DNA of 64,000 nt. Source: Bog-159 sp049516155. Its GTDB lineage: Bacteria; Acidobacteriota; Terriglobia; Bryobacterales; Bryobacteraceae. The number at the start of each line of letters is the position of its first letter. Positions within the stretch are counted from its first letter, which is position 1. The notes beneath the pieces are model-generated. The model was not told the origin of the DNA. It saw only the letters and a program-made list of their open reading frames with translations, and did no database searches. Shown one piece after another: positions 50,571 to 59,939 of this stretch. The stretch is from contig JBEKTJ010000003.1 in the NCBI GenBank assembly GCA_049516155.1, positions 1-64,000 on the forward strand, read 5' to 3'. The position numbers and the translations under genes are program-made.

Positions 50571-53027
50571 TTATTCGCAGCGCAGTGCCGCAAGCGGGTC
50601 GATGCGCGTGGCGCGCGACGCTGGGACCCATACCGCGAGCAGCGCCACCCCGCTCAACATCACGGGCACGGCCGTGAATACCAGCGGGTCCCAGCTTTTG
50701 ACGCCGAACAGGAAATTCGCCAGGAAGCGCGTGAGACCGAATGCCGCGGCCTCGCCGGCGATCACTCCGGCCAATGCCAACCGCATGCCCTCGATCACGA
50801 TGGCGTTGCGCACGCGGGCCGGCGCGGCGCCCAGCGCAATGCGGATGCCCAACTCCTGTGCGCGCTGCTGAACGGAATACGCCATCAATCCGTAGATGCC
50901 GATGGCGGCGAGCAACAGCGCCGCGCAACCGAAGACGGTCAGCAGCGTCATATTGAAGCGCTCGCGCGCGGTGGATCGCGCCACCACTTCGTCCATGGAA
51001 CGCACACTCGACACCGGCAAGCCGCCGCTCGCCTCCCGCAGTTCCCGCTCGATGGACGCGCGCAGCGCATGCGGCGCCACACGCGTACGCACGATCCATG
51101 CAACGGTGGAGGCGCGGTTGGCCAGGGCCGTGATGCCATCCGTTACCTGCGCGGTGGGCACATACACCAGCGGCTGCGGATCGCGTTTCAGTCCGCAATC
51201 GTGAACATTTCCGGCTACGCCGACGATCTGGCGGGCGGCCTCTTCAAACTCGGGTCCATAGCCCTGGCCAAGGACCAGGCGCTCGGCCAGCGGGAACCTT
51301 CGCGCAAAAGCTTGATTGACGATGGCGACGCGCGCGGCGGCTTCGTTGTCGCGATCGGCGAAAGCGCGTCCGCGCAAAATCGGGATTTTGAAGATATCGA
51401 AATAACCGGGCGATACGGCCATCCAGCCGCGGCCATCGTAACGCGCGCCCGCCGCGGGGCGGCCTACGACGTTATACGGCACGCCGAAGACTCCCTCCAG
51501 GGGCAGGTTGTAACTCACGCCCGCGCGGGCCACCGCGGGCAGAGCTTCGATGCGCCGCACGGCGGCGGCAACCAGTTGGTTGACATCGGCCGTTGTCTGG
51601 AAGCGCGTGCCGGCGAGGGACATGCGCAGGGTCAGGATGTTATGCCGGTCGAAACCGGCGTCGACGGCGTTCAGTGCGGCGAAAGTGCGGATGAGCAGCG
51701 CCGCTCCGATCAGCAGCACCAGGGCCAGCGCCACTTCAGCGGCCACGAGTAGCGCGCGGGTTTTCCTCTGACGAAGGCTGGCGCCGGAACGCCCACCGCC
51801 GGCTTTAAGGGTGGCGGTCAGATCGGCGCGGGAAACGCCAAGCGCGGGGATGAGTCCAAACAAGACGCCGGTGACTAGCGAGACGGCGGCGGTGAAGGCG
51901 ATCACGCGCCAGTCTAAGGCGATGGCGGCGCCATGTTCTCCGATGCGCGGGATGTCGCCGGGGTCCATAACCAACAGGGCACGCACGCCCGCCAGTCCCA
52001 GCGCGAGTCCCAGTGCACCACCCAGCACGGAGAGCACGACGCTTTCGGTGAGCAATTGGCGCACAATGCGCCCGCGCCCCGCGCCGATGGCCGCGCGCAC
52101 GGCGATCTCGCGCTGGCGGCCCGTGGCGCGCACCAGCAGGAGATTGGCGACGTTGGCGCAGGCGATCAGCAGCACGAAACCGACGGCGGCGGCCAACACC
52201 AGAAGAGAGGGGCGGACGTCGCTGACGAGGGCATCCTGGAACGGCTGGATGGCGAAGCCGTCGCGCGGACCCATGATGTTGGGAAAATTGCGGCGAAATT
52301 CCTGGGCCGCGAGCCCCAGTTGCGCGGCGGCCATGCCCGGTGTGACGCCAGGTTTCAGGCGCGCCACCACATTGAAGTATTGGGCGTTATCGGTGCTGGC
52401 GGGATCGATTTGAAATGGCAGCCAGACGTCCGGCGGCGTGTCGAGTTCGGTGTTGAAGGCGGGACCGGCGATGCCGAGGACAGTATAAGGTACGCCGCTA
52501 AGCGAGATGGCCTTGCCGGCTATTTGCGGGTCGCCCGCAAAACGGCGCTGCCACAATCCGAAGCTGAGAACGGCGACATGGGGGCCGTTGGGGCGGTCTT
52601 CATCCGCGGTGAAAGTGCGGCCGAGCGCGAGGGGCGCGCCCAACAGGCGGAAGTAAGCGGCTGAGACCCGAATGCCGCGAATCTGTTCGGGGAACGCCCC
52701 GCCGGTGAGGTTCAGGCCAGCGCCGCGGTATTCGTAGGCGGAGGTGTCCTGGAAGGCGGAGGTCTGGCGGCGCAGCGCGTTGAACTTGGTTGCCGAAGCG
52801 CCATAATTGGGACCGGCGGGCGTGGTCTGGAAAAACAGGACGATACGTTCGGCGGCGGGGTAAGCCAGCGGCTTCAGCAGGACAGTGTTGACGACCGAGA
52901 AAATGGCGGTGTTTGCTCCTATGCCGAGCGCCAGGGCGGCCAAAGCGGTGGCGGCGAAGGCGGGCGTCTTCCTTAGCACACGGAGGGCGTAGCGGGTGTC
53001 GTGGAGGAGGGCTGCGACTTGGTGCAT
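50571..53027 (-). CDS. Acidobacterial duplicated orphan ABC permease (ADOP)
   Basis: An 818-residue double-FtsX permease: TRYALRVLRKTPAFAATALAALALGIGANTAIFSVVNTVLLKPLAYP at the N-terminus, NVANLLLVRATGRQREIAVRAAIGAGRGRIV in the middle, and IGIYGLMAYSVQQRAQELGIRIALGAAPARV with the terminal PASRATRIDPLAALRCE. It is the same architecture as 26583-28997 but divergent in the periplasmic parts. No ATPase is nearby. AAGGAG precedes the ATG. It is probably the first gene of a unit with the TIM-barrel gene. Confidence 0.93.
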   Translation of the reverse strand: MHQVAALLHDTRYALRVLRKTPAFAATALAALALGIGANTAIFSVVNTVLLKPLAYPAAERIVLFFQTTPAGPNYGASATKFNALRRQTSAFQDTSAYEYRGAGLNLTGGAFPEQIRGIRVSAAYFRLLGAPLALGRTFTADEDRPNGPHVAVLSFGLWQRRFAGDPQIAGKAISLSGVPYTVLGIAGPAFNTELDTPPDVWLPFQIDPASTDNAQYFNVVARLKPGVTPGMAAAQLGLAAQEFRRNFPNIMGPRDGFAIQPFQDALVSDVRPSLLVLAAAVGFVLLIACANVANLLLVRATGRQREIAVRAAIGAGRGRIVRQLLTESVVLSVLGGALGLALGLAGVRALLVMDPGDIPRIGEHGAAIALDWRVIAFTAAVSLVTGVLFGLIPALGVSRADLTATLKAGGGRSGASLRQRKTRALLVAAEVALALVLLIGAALLIRTFAALNAVDAGFDRHNILTLRMSLAGTRFQTTADVNQLVAAAVRRIEALPAVARAGVSYNLPLEGVFGVPYNVVGRPAAGARYDGRGWMAVSPGYFDIFKIPILRGRAFADRDNEAAARVAIVNQAFARRFPLAERLVLGQGYGPEFEEAARQIVGVAGNVHDCGLKRDPQPLVYVPTAQVTDGITALANRASTVAWIVRTRVAPHALRASIERELREASGGLPVSSVRSMDEVVARSTARERFNMTLLTVFGCAALLLAAIGIYGLMAYSVQQRAQELGIRIALGAAPARVRNAIVIEGMRLALAGVIAGEAAAFGLTRFLANFLFGVKSWDPLVFTAVPVMLSGVALLAVWVPASRATRIDPLAALRCE

Positions 53028-53059
53028 CTTCTATCTGACTCCTTCCACAGGCTGCCGGC

Positions 53060-54481
53060 CTACGGCAAAAGCGCAAATCGCTCGATGGCTATTTTGGCGC
53101 TCTTATCGGCACGCACCGGGGAGCGATGGAAAACCACTTTAATCTCGTCGAATCTTCGTAAGGCTGCGCCTGGAGGGATTGGAAAGCTCAACACCTGCCA
53201 GGTGGACGATGGCGGTCCGGGCACGGCTGTTCCCAGAATGTGGGGCGGGTTGGCGGATCCCGTATCGATCAGAATCAGCTCGAGCGAAACAGTCCCCGGA
53301 AATGGATCGCTATTCTGAATGGCAAGCTGCACCTGGCTGCAGCAGTTGATGTCCATAGGCGAATCGAGTTTTTGATGCGCTTCCATCGCCATCGGCCAGC
53401 CGTCCGTAGTGTGGAACGAGAGATCGGATGCGCTGCCCCGGCGAATTACGGCGCCGCGTGGCGGCCGCGTTGCAGGCCACCGGAACATCCAGTATTCACC
53501 CGAAAACGGGATGCTTCTGGGAGCGTGCAGAGGCGCGCCGAACGTGCGTGACGGTGCAGGCACTGGCGCGACCAACGTGGTGTGCGGCTGCAACGGAGGC
53601 AACAGGATCACGCCGGGAAAGTCGCCGCCAAATCCAGAGTTATCGTTGTTGCGCGCCTCGGCCTGCTTCGCCGCTTGTGTGCCGGATTGGCCGCTGCCCG
53701 GATCTGCCGTATTGGAAGCTGCGCCCGCTCCCGCGCCGCCTCTGCCTCGAACTGCGACCGCACCGGTGGTTAGAGCCGCCGCCAGCAGGAACGTCCACAC
53801 CACGCTCAGCGCGGAGTGCGGCAGCCCGGGCGGTTTTCCAGGCCGGTACGCACCGGTCGAGATGGAGAGCGACGTCAGAATCGCGGTGCTGACGGCGAAT
53901 AGGACAGCCGCCCCAAACTGATGGCTCCAAAGCAAGGCGACGAAGCCGGCTTGAGCGGTTGACGCTCCTATCAGGACAGGGGCCGACCTCCACGAGAGGA
54001 AGGCTGAGTCCGGCGGGGCCGTGCGGAACATGACTGCGGCATCGGCGTGAATAGGCCCCGGCCCATGCACAGGGGACTCGACGACGCCCCACTGCGAGAT
54101 GAGTTGACGTGTGGCGTTGGCGACCAGGAACAGGCTGACGGCGAAAGCCGGGGCAATCGGAGCGGACAAAAGTACGATAGCCGGCGCGAACCACATGGCC
54201 GGCGCGGAAGTACGCCAGGAGAAACGCACAGCACGCGGTAAATCCGCCAACGCAACGACGAAATAAACCCAGAATGTGACGATACCGCCGCCGATCCAGG
54301 CGAGCGTCACATAGAACAGCGCTTCGGCGACGATGCTGGCCACGGATTGCAGGCCGAGACGTGGAAGTATCGCGCTCACCCAAACGAACCACGCAGTGGC
54401 CAATACCCCAGCCACTTGGGCGGCGGCGACCAGGCGGTCTTCGAGTTTGTGGGATGCGGACACCCTTATTCCATTTGACAC
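53060..54481 (-). CDS. Membrane protein of unknown function
   Basis: A 473-residue protein starting at GTG 54481. About six hydrophobic helices lie in residues 20-245 (AGVLATAWFVWVSAILPRL, AFYVTLAWIGGGIVTFWVYFVVAL-like, VVWTFLLAAALTTGAVAV). A Gly/Ala/Asn-rich linker follows, then a ~170-residue soluble C-terminal domain (SIPFSGEYWMFRWPATRPP, MDINCCSQVQLAIQNSDPF, VSLELILIDTGSANPP) that looks like a beta-sandwich, probably periplasmic. I do not recognise the family. It is divergent from malQ across 52 bases. Confidence 0.7.
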   Translation of the reverse strand: MSNGIRVSASHKLEDRLVAAAQVAGVLATAWFVWVSAILPRLGLQSVASIVAEALFYVTLAWIGGGIVTFWVYFVVALADLPRAVRFSWRTSAPAMWFAPAIVLLSAPIAPAFAVSLFLVANATRQLISQWGVVESPVHGPGPIHADAAVMFRTAPPDSAFLSWRSAPVLIGASTAQAGFVALLWSHQFGAAVLFAVSTAILTSLSISTGAYRPGKPPGLPHSALSVVWTFLLAAALTTGAVAVRGRGGAGAGAASNTADPGSGQSGTQAAKQAEARNNDNSGFGGDFPGVILLPPLQPHTTLVAPVPAPSRTFGAPLHAPRSIPFSGEYWMFRWPATRPPRGAVIRRGSASDLSFHTTDGWPMAMEAHQKLDSPMDINCCSQVQLAIQNSDPFPGTVSLELILIDTGSANPPHILGTAVPGPPSSTWQVLSFPIPPGAALRRFDEIKVVFHRSPVRADKSAKIAIERFALLP

Positions 54482-54521
54482 CGGTCAGGGCGATTAGGCA
54501 CGAAGCCGGGCCGCTGGGGCT

Positions 54522-54527
54522 TACAAT
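54522..54527 (+). promoter_or_regulatory. -10 hexamer TACAAT of malQ
   Basis: TACAAT, six bases (GAATCC), then GTG 54534. No Shine-Dalgarno is present. Confidence 0.5.
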
Positions 54528-54533
54528 GAATCC

Positions 54534-56054
54534 GTGACTTTTCCACGATCCAGCGGGATTCTGCTGCACCCCACCTCGCTGCCGGGCCGGTTCGGGATTG
54601 GGGATCTGGGTCCGGAAGCTTACCGGTTTGTCGATTTCCTGGCGGAGGCCGGACAGCGGATCTGGCAGGTGCTGCCGTTAGGCCCCACCGGCTACGGCGA
54701 TTCGCCCTACCAATTGTTTTCGGCGTTTGCCGGAAATCCGCTGCTGATCAGTCTCGACCAGTTGGCGGAAGAGGGGCTGCTCTCCCGCGAGGAACTGGCG
54801 CCGGCGCCGGAATTTCCGGCTGATGAAGTGGATTATGGCCGCGTGATCCGGTTCAAGCTGCCCCTTTTGCGTGCCGCGTATGAACGTTTAAAGACGAATC
54901 GAAATGAGCGTGACGAGTTTGGCGATTTCCGCAGCCTGTGCGATGCCTGGTTGGGCGACTACGCGCTGTTCATGGCAGTGAAGGCGGCGCACGGAGGCGA
55001 AGCGGTCTGGAGCCGCTGGGAGCCGGACATCGCGGCGCGCCGGCCTGCGGCTTTGCAGGAGTGGCGGGCACGGCTGGCGGAAGAAATCGAAGCGTTGGAA
55101 TTCATGCAATACATGTTCTTCCGGCAGTGGCGGAGCCTGCACAATTACGCGCGCGAACGCGGCATCCGCATGATGGGCGATTTGCCCATTTACGTGGCGC
55201 ACGATAGCGCCGACGTGTGGGCGAACCCGGAACTTTTCCAGTTGGATGCGGAAGGCGATCCGGCGGTGTTGTCGGGCGTGCCGCCGGATTATTTCAGCGC
55301 CACGGGCCAGTTGTGGGGCAATCCCATCTACCGCTGGGATCGCATGGCGGAAACCGGCTTCCATTGGTGGATCGACCGGCTGTCCGCGGCGCTGGCGCAG
55401 TTGGACATGGTGCGGCTGGACCATTTCCGCGGGCTGGAGGCCTACTGGGAAGTTCCCGCAGGCGAGACCACCGCGCGGAACGGACGTTGGGTCAAGGGCC
55501 CCGGCGCGGCGCTGTTCCATGCCTTGGAGGGCGCGCTCGGCGAGTTGCCCATCGTGGCGGAAAACCTGGGCGTGATCACGCCGGAAGTGGAAGCCATCCG
55601 CACCGAGTTCGGTTTTCCGGGCATGGCCATTCTGCAGTTCGCGTTTGGGAAAGACCCGCAAGCGCCCGATTTCAAGCCACACAACTATCCGCGCGACCGC
55701 GTGGCGTATACCGGTACGCACGATAACGATACGACGGTGGGCTGGTGGACGAGCGCGGGCGCCGGCGACAGCACGCGCACGGAAGAAGACATCCGCGAAG
55801 AGCGCGAGTTCACGCGGAAGTATCTGGCCACCGACGGGCGCGAGATCCACTGGGTGTTCATCAGGGCGCTGATGGCGTCGGTGGCCGACACCGTGCTATT
55901 CCCATTGCAGGACGTGCTGGGCCTGGGCAGCGATGCGCGCATGAACACGCCAGCCGTGCCCAGCGGCAACTGGCGCTGGCGCTATCGCGCGGAGAGTCTG
56001 ACGCCGGCCATCGCGCAACGGCTGAAAGAGATGGTGTCCCTCTATGACAGATAG
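54534..56054 (+). CDS. malQ: 4-alpha-glucanotransferase
   Basis: A 506-residue GH77 enzyme with GTG start. Family strings: RSSGILLHPTSLPGRFGIGDLG, WQVLPLGPTGYGDSPYQLFSAFAGNPLLI, GDLPIYVAHDSADVWANP, DMVRLDHFRGLEAYWEVPAGE (nucleophile Asp), VAENLGVITPEVE (acid/base Glu) and YTGTHDNDTTVGWW. It disproportionates maltodextrins, feeding glycogen phosphorylase. The mRNA is predicted leaderless. The 3' end overlaps the MFS transporter start by 11 bases. Confidence 0.95.
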   Translation: MTFPRSSGILLHPTSLPGRFGIGDLGPEAYRFVDFLAEAGQRIWQVLPLGPTGYGDSPYQLFSAFAGNPLLISLDQLAEEGLLSREELAPAPEFPADEVDYGRVIRFKLPLLRAAYERLKTNRNERDEFGDFRSLCDAWLGDYALFMAVKAAHGGEAVWSRWEPDIAARRPAALQEWRARLAEEIEALEFMQYMFFRQWRSLHNYARERGIRMMGDLPIYVAHDSADVWANPELFQLDAEGDPAVLSGVPPDYFSATGQLWGNPIYRWDRMAETGFHWWIDRLSAALAQLDMVRLDHFRGLEAYWEVPAGETTARNGRWVKGPGAALFHALEGALGELPIVAENLGVITPEVEAIRTEFGFPGMAILQFAFGKDPQAPDFKPHNYPRDRVAYTGTHDNDTTVGWWTSAGAGDSTRTEEDIREEREFTRKYLATDGREIHWVFIRALMASVADTVLFPLQDVLGLGSDARMNTPAVPSGNWRWRYRAESLTPAIAQRLKEMVSLYDR

Positions 56055-57381
56055 GCTGACAGGCAAGTTGGCCGCTAAGCCCAGTCTGGATTTCTGGCAG
56101 ATCTGGAACATGAGCTTCGGCTTCGTGGGCATCCAGTTTGGCTGGGGCTTGCAGATGGCGAACATGAGCGCCATTTACGAATATCTGGGCGCGCGCGCCG
56201 ACCAGATACCGATTCTGTGGCTGGCCGCGCCACTGACGGGCCTGATCGTGCAGCCGATTATCGGACACTTAAGCGACCGCACGTGGAACCGGTTGGGGCG
56301 CCGTCGTCCCTACTTCCTCACCGGCGCGCTACTGAGTTCGGCGGCGCTGATCCTGATGCCGCGCGTCTCGGCGTTGTGGATGGCGGCGGGGCTTTTGTGG
56401 ATACTGGACGCGTCGATCAACATCAGCATGGAGCCCTTCCGCGCCTTCGTGGCGGACATGCTGCCCGAAGACCAGCGCACGCGGGGTTTCGCCATGCAGA
56501 GCCTGTTCATCGGGTTGGGAGCCGTGGTGGCTTCGGTGCTGCCGGGAATCTTATTGAAGTGGCTGGGCAACGGAACTGGCGGCGGGCAGATCCCTTTGCC
56601 CGTGCGGTTATCTTTTTATGTGGGCGCGGCGGCGTTCTTCGGCGCGGTAATTTATACCATAGCCACCACGCGCGAGTATCCGCCGGCGGACTTGGAAGCC
56701 TTCCGCAGGATGAAGTCGGAGAAACGCGGCCTGGCGGAGAACGCGCGCGAAATTCTGGATTCGATCGCCGCCATGCCGCAGACCATGAAGCAACTGGCCT
56801 GGGTGCAGATTGCCACGTGGCTGGGGCTGTTCTGCATGTGGCTATACTTCCCCGTGGCGGTGGCGCACAACGTGTTCGGCGCCTCCGACCCGCATAGCGC
56901 GCTTTACACCGAAGGTGTGGCGTGGGGCGGCAACTGCTTCGGCATGTACTCGGCGGTGTGTTTTGCGTGGTCGTTCGCGCTGCCACCCTTGGCCAAGGCG
57001 CTGGGCCGCAAGGCGACCCACACTGTGTGCCTGTTGTGCGGCGCGGCGGGACTGCTATCGGTTGGCGTGATCCACAACAAATGGCTGCTGCTCTTCTCGA
57101 TGGCGGGCGTGGGAATCGCGTGGGCCAGCACGCTGGCCATGCCCTATGTGATTCTCGCCGGATCGCTGCCGGCGGAGAAGACCGGCATCTACATGGGAAT
57201 TTTCAATTTCTTCATCGTGACGCCGGAGATTGTGGCGTCGCTAGGCTTCGGCTGGGTGATGGCGCACCTGCTGGGGAACAACCGGCTGTTGGCGGTGGTG
57301 GCGGGCGGCGTGTTCTTCGTGGTAGCGGCGATATTGATGCAGCGAGTGCGGGATGTGGGGGTGGAACGGGTGGCGCACTAA
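56044..57381 (+). CDS. MFS sugar transporter (SUC/GPH-like)
   Basis: A 445-residue inner-membrane protein with about twelve helices. The N-terminus WQIWNMSFGFVGIQFGWGLQMANMSAIYEYLGA and GHLSDRTWNRLGRRRPYFLTGAL (loop 2-3 motif) match the glycoside/sucrose-type MFS transporters. FRAFVADMLPEDQRTRGFAMQS is also typical. Its start inside malQ argues for maltose or maltodextrin uptake, as in other MFS-malQ pairs. No separate ribosome site is needed if translation is coupled. Confidence 0.88.
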   Translation: MTDRLTGKLAAKPSLDFWQIWNMSFGFVGIQFGWGLQMANMSAIYEYLGARADQIPILWLAAPLTGLIVQPIIGHLSDRTWNRLGRRRPYFLTGALLSSAALILMPRVSALWMAAGLLWILDASINISMEPFRAFVADMLPEDQRTRGFAMQSLFIGLGAVVASVLPGILLKWLGNGTGGGQIPLPVRLSFYVGAAAFFGAVIYTIATTREYPPADLEAFRRMKSEKRGLAENAREILDSIAAMPQTMKQLAWVQIATWLGLFCMWLYFPVAVAHNVFGASDPHSALYTEGVAWGGNCFGMYSAVCFAWSFALPPLAKALGRKATHTVCLLCGAAGLLSVGVIHNKWLLLFSMAGVGIAWASTLAMPYVILAGSLPAEKTGIYMGIFNFFIVTPEIVASLGFGWVMAHLLGNNRLLAVVAGGVFFVVAAILMQRVRDVGVERVAH

Positions 57382-57391
57382 GAGCGTGCGC

Positions 57392-57397
57392 TACCAT
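57392..57397 (+). promoter_or_regulatory. -10 hexamer TACCAT of mtaB
   Basis: TACCAT, seven bases (AAGACAA), then GTG 57405, with no Shine-Dalgarno. Confidence 0.4.
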
Positions 57398-57404
57398 AAG
57401 ACAA

Positions 57405-58736
57405 GTGAGTAAGTTCTTCGTCCAAAACTTTGGCTGCCGGGCGACCCAGGCCGATGGCGCCGCGCTTGAGGCGTTGCTTTCAGCCAAGGGCCTGCAAGTG
57501 GCTGCCGAGCGTAGCCACGCCGATCTGGTGGTCCTGAACACCTGCACCGTCACCCAAGCCGCCGACGAAGATGTGCGCCAAACTTTGCGCCGCGTACATC
57601 GCGAGAATCCCGCGGCCCGCATCCTGGTCACCGGCTGCTACGCGCAGCGTGCGCCCGACGAGCTAGCCGGTATGCCGGGCGTCGAATGGGTCGTCGGGAA
57701 TTCCCACAAAACACAAATCGCCGAGTTGGTCGGTGCAACGCCGTATCACGGAAACATCCTAGTCGGCGATATCTTTGCGCAGCACGATTTCCTTTCCGCG
57801 CCCGTGGAGGACGCCGTGGGCGACCGCACCCGCCCCAATCTAAAGATCCAGGATGGCTGCAACAACCGCTGCTCGTTCTGCATCATTCCGTTTGTGCGGG
57901 GGCGCAGCCGCAGCGCGCCCGCAGACCAGGTTGTCGCGCAGGTGCAAAGCCTCAGCCGGCGTTATCGGGAAGTTGTCCTGAGCGGAATCAATCTGGGCCG
58001 CTGGGGCCGCGAACCGGGCAGCCGCATGCGCTTGCCGGACCTCATTCGCCGCCTGCTGGATGAAACCGGGATCGAACGCCTGCGCCTCAGTTCCGTCGAG
58101 CCGATGGATTTCTCCGACGATCTGTTGGGTTTGATGGCCGCGTCGCCGCGCATCGCGAAGCACGTACACGCGCCGCTGCAGTCCGGCTGCGACCGCATCC
58201 TGCGGCGTATGCACCGCAAGTACCGGCCGCGGCATTACGCCGACCGCATCGCCAAAGCGCGCGCCCTGATGCCGGATTGCGCGGTGGGAGCGGACGTGAT
58301 GGTGGGATTCCCCGGCGAGACCGCCGCCGATTTCGAAGAGAGCCGCCAGTTTATCGAGACCCTGCCATTTACTTATTTGCATGTGTTCACTTACTCGGAG
58401 CGTCCCGGCACGCCCGCCGCTGAAATGCCGGAGCAAGTGCCTATGCCGGTGCGCAAGGAGCGCAATCGCATTCTGCGCGAGTTGGCCGCGCGCAAGAATC
58501 TGGATTTCCGGCGCAGCATGCTAGGCCGCACACTTTCCGTAGTGACGCTGCACGATCCGGGGGAGTCGCTCAGCAGCAATTACCTGAAAGTGCAACTGGC
58601 CCGCCCCGCCGAACCCAACCACCTGATCGACGTCGAAATCGGCGGCCTGACGGAGACCGGTTTGAGGGAAGCGGCGACGGCAGGGTTACTTGTCGTCTCC
58701 GGAGCGCAGCCCGAGGCATTCCGACCCGGGTGCTAG
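57405..58736 (+). CDS. mtaB: tRNA ms2t6A37 methylthiotransferase
   Basis: A 443-residue radical-SAM methylthiotransferase. The N-terminal UPF0004 domain has QNFGCRATQADG, LNTCTVTQAADEDVRQT and VTGCYAQRAPDEL (three Fe-S Cys). The radical-SAM motif is Cys152-x3-Cys156-x2-Cys159 in QDGCNNRCSFCIIPFVRGRSRS. A C-terminal TRAM-like part follows. It adds methylthio to t6A37 of tRNA. GTG 57405 is chosen because the long upstream frame lies within the MFS gene. The stop codon TAG forms part of the -10 of the next gene. Confidence 0.92.
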   Translation: MSKFFVQNFGCRATQADGAALEALLSAKGLQVAAERSHADLVVLNTCTVTQAADEDVRQTLRRVHRENPAARILVTGCYAQRAPDELAGMPGVEWVVGNSHKTQIAELVGATPYHGNILVGDIFAQHDFLSAPVEDAVGDRTRPNLKIQDGCNNRCSFCIIPFVRGRSRSAPADQVVAQVQSLSRRYREVVLSGINLGRWGREPGSRMRLPDLIRRLLDETGIERLRLSSVEPMDFSDDLLGLMAASPRIAKHVHAPLQSGCDRILRRMHRKYRPRHYADRIAKARALMPDCAVGADVMVGFPGETAADFEESRQFIETLPFTYLHVFTYSERPGTPAAEMPEQVPMPVRKERNRILRELAARKNLDFRRSMLGRTLSVVTLHDPGESLSSNYLKVQLARPAEPNHLIDVEIGGLTETGLREAATAGLLVVSGAQPEAFRPGC

Positions 58737-58739
58737 AAT
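58734..58739 (+). promoter_or_regulatory. -10 hexamer TAGAAT overlapping the mtaB stop
   Basis: TAGAAT begins with the mtaB TAG stop and is followed by six bases and GTG 58746. Confidence 0.45.
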
Positions 58740-58745
58740 TGCTGT

Positions 58746-59400
58746 GTGGAGCAAGCCGCACACGAACCAACCATCCCCGAATCATTCCTCGAGCATCGGC
58801 AAGTGTTTGCGGAGTCGTGGGTGGAAAAATGGGTCGTTCCCAACCCCTTCGTTCCAGTCCTCTTTGCTACTCTCCGAATGGTCAACGTGGAACTGGCCGA
58901 TTTCTCCTTCAATAAAGACGCCGCTAATATTGGCGAAATATACTTGAACATATCGATCCGAAAGCTGAATGCTGCCGTGCGAATCGGACTCGATACCGTC
59001 ACCTTCATCGTGTCGAATCCTGACTGGAGCCTGGCTCCGCAGTTGTCTTCGGTTTTCGAGGCTGTCTCGGAGCGGATTCGTGAAATCCTTCAGCTCAAGC
59101 CAAAATCGCAGGAAACTACCCTGGCTTTTCGCGTCACGCCGGGCACGACCGATTTTAAGGCTACCACCGCTCTGCTGCTAAACAAGAACCTGGCGGGCGA
59201 TTCTCTGTTTTTGCGGAATCTCGCTGCATCGTAGCGATGGGGTTCTAATAATCGATAAATCGCTCCGGCACGAAGGCGCAGCGTTCGTGCGTCTTCAGCG
59301 GCAATTCCCCGGAGACGCTACATTTTCGGATGTATCGTCTAGATTGTACGAGGATGAAGTATCCGCGCTGCGGTTGCTGGGCGTGGCGGGTGTCGTTTAA
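58746..59400 (+). pseudogene. Unknown protein with a +1 frameshift in T5
   Basis: The frame from GTG 58746 gives 162 residues (ESWVEKWVVPNPFVPVLFATLRMVNVELADF, AVRIGLDTVTFIVSNPDWSL) and stops at 59234. Removing one T from the T5 run at 59208-59212 continues it as DSLFCGISLHRSDGVLIIDKSLRHEGAAFV, FPGDATFSDVSSRLYEDEVSALRLLGVAGVV, ending at TAA 59398-59400 (217 residues). The added tail is protein-like and ends ten bases before the next gene. The function is unknown. It is the first gene of a module with a DUF5678 protein and a retropepsin-like protease. Confidence 0.65.
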
Positions 59401-59403
59401 TCT
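59398..59403 (+). promoter_or_regulatory. -10-like TAATCT before the DUF5678 gene
   Basis: It overlaps the restored stop of the preceding gene. Six bases separate it from GTG 59410. Confidence 0.3.
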
Positions 59404-59409
59404 AATAGT

Positions 59410-59934
59410 GTGGCCAACATCGCGGATTCGCTCCTGGTAGCTTCGCAAGACATCGCCTCAGCACAGCCTCGCTCAAATGAGGGAGAACTGGGGTCCTGGC
59501 CCTTTAGCCTGACCGTCAGCGATTTCTCGCATCGAGCGCGAGATCGATTTTCGGCACGGCAATCTCTACAGGTCTCGCTGGGATCCGGACTAGGGCAGGT
59601 TCAACGGCCTCCGTGGAATGCGGTCCCTGGCGATCGTTGGGTCGAGGATAATCGAACCGGTATCGATGACTATCTTTGCCGTGCTCGGCTGGCGGTCGAG
59701 CAAATGGCGCGATCGCAGGAGCGCGCCCTCACAGTGCGACAGTTTCAAGAAGAAACGGAATGGCTCACTGAGAACAGGGACCGCTTCGCGGGCTTGTGGG
59801 TGGCCATCCAGGGCCGGCAATTGCTCGCCGTCGCCCCCACAGCGCGAGAGGTGTTTCTGAAAGTCGCAAATGCGAAGGTCCCTCCGCTCGTGATTCTAGT
59901 TGATAAGGACGATCCACCCTTCGCTGGCTGGTGA
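59410..59934 (+). CDS. DUF5678-like protein
   Basis: A 174-residue protein. Residues about 115-172 (TEWLTENRDRFAGLWVAIQGRQLLAVAPTAREVFLKVANAKVPPLVILVDK) resemble DUF5678, a small domain often found beside retropepsin-like proteases. The first ~100 residues (SWPFSLTVSDFSHRARDRFS, GIDDYLCRARLAVE) are not recognised. No signal peptide. The start is GTG 59410. Its stop is five bases from the ATG of the aspartyl protease gene. Confidence 0.65.
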   Translation: MANIADSLLVASQDIASAQPRSNEGELGSWPFSLTVSDFSHRARDRFSARQSLQVSLGSGLGQVQRPPWNAVPGDRWVEDNRTGIDDYLCRARLAVEQMARSQERALTVRQFQEETEWLTENRDRFAGLWVAIQGRQLLAVAPTAREVFLKVANAKVPPLVILVDKDDPPFAGW

Positions 59935-59939
59935 GCGCA

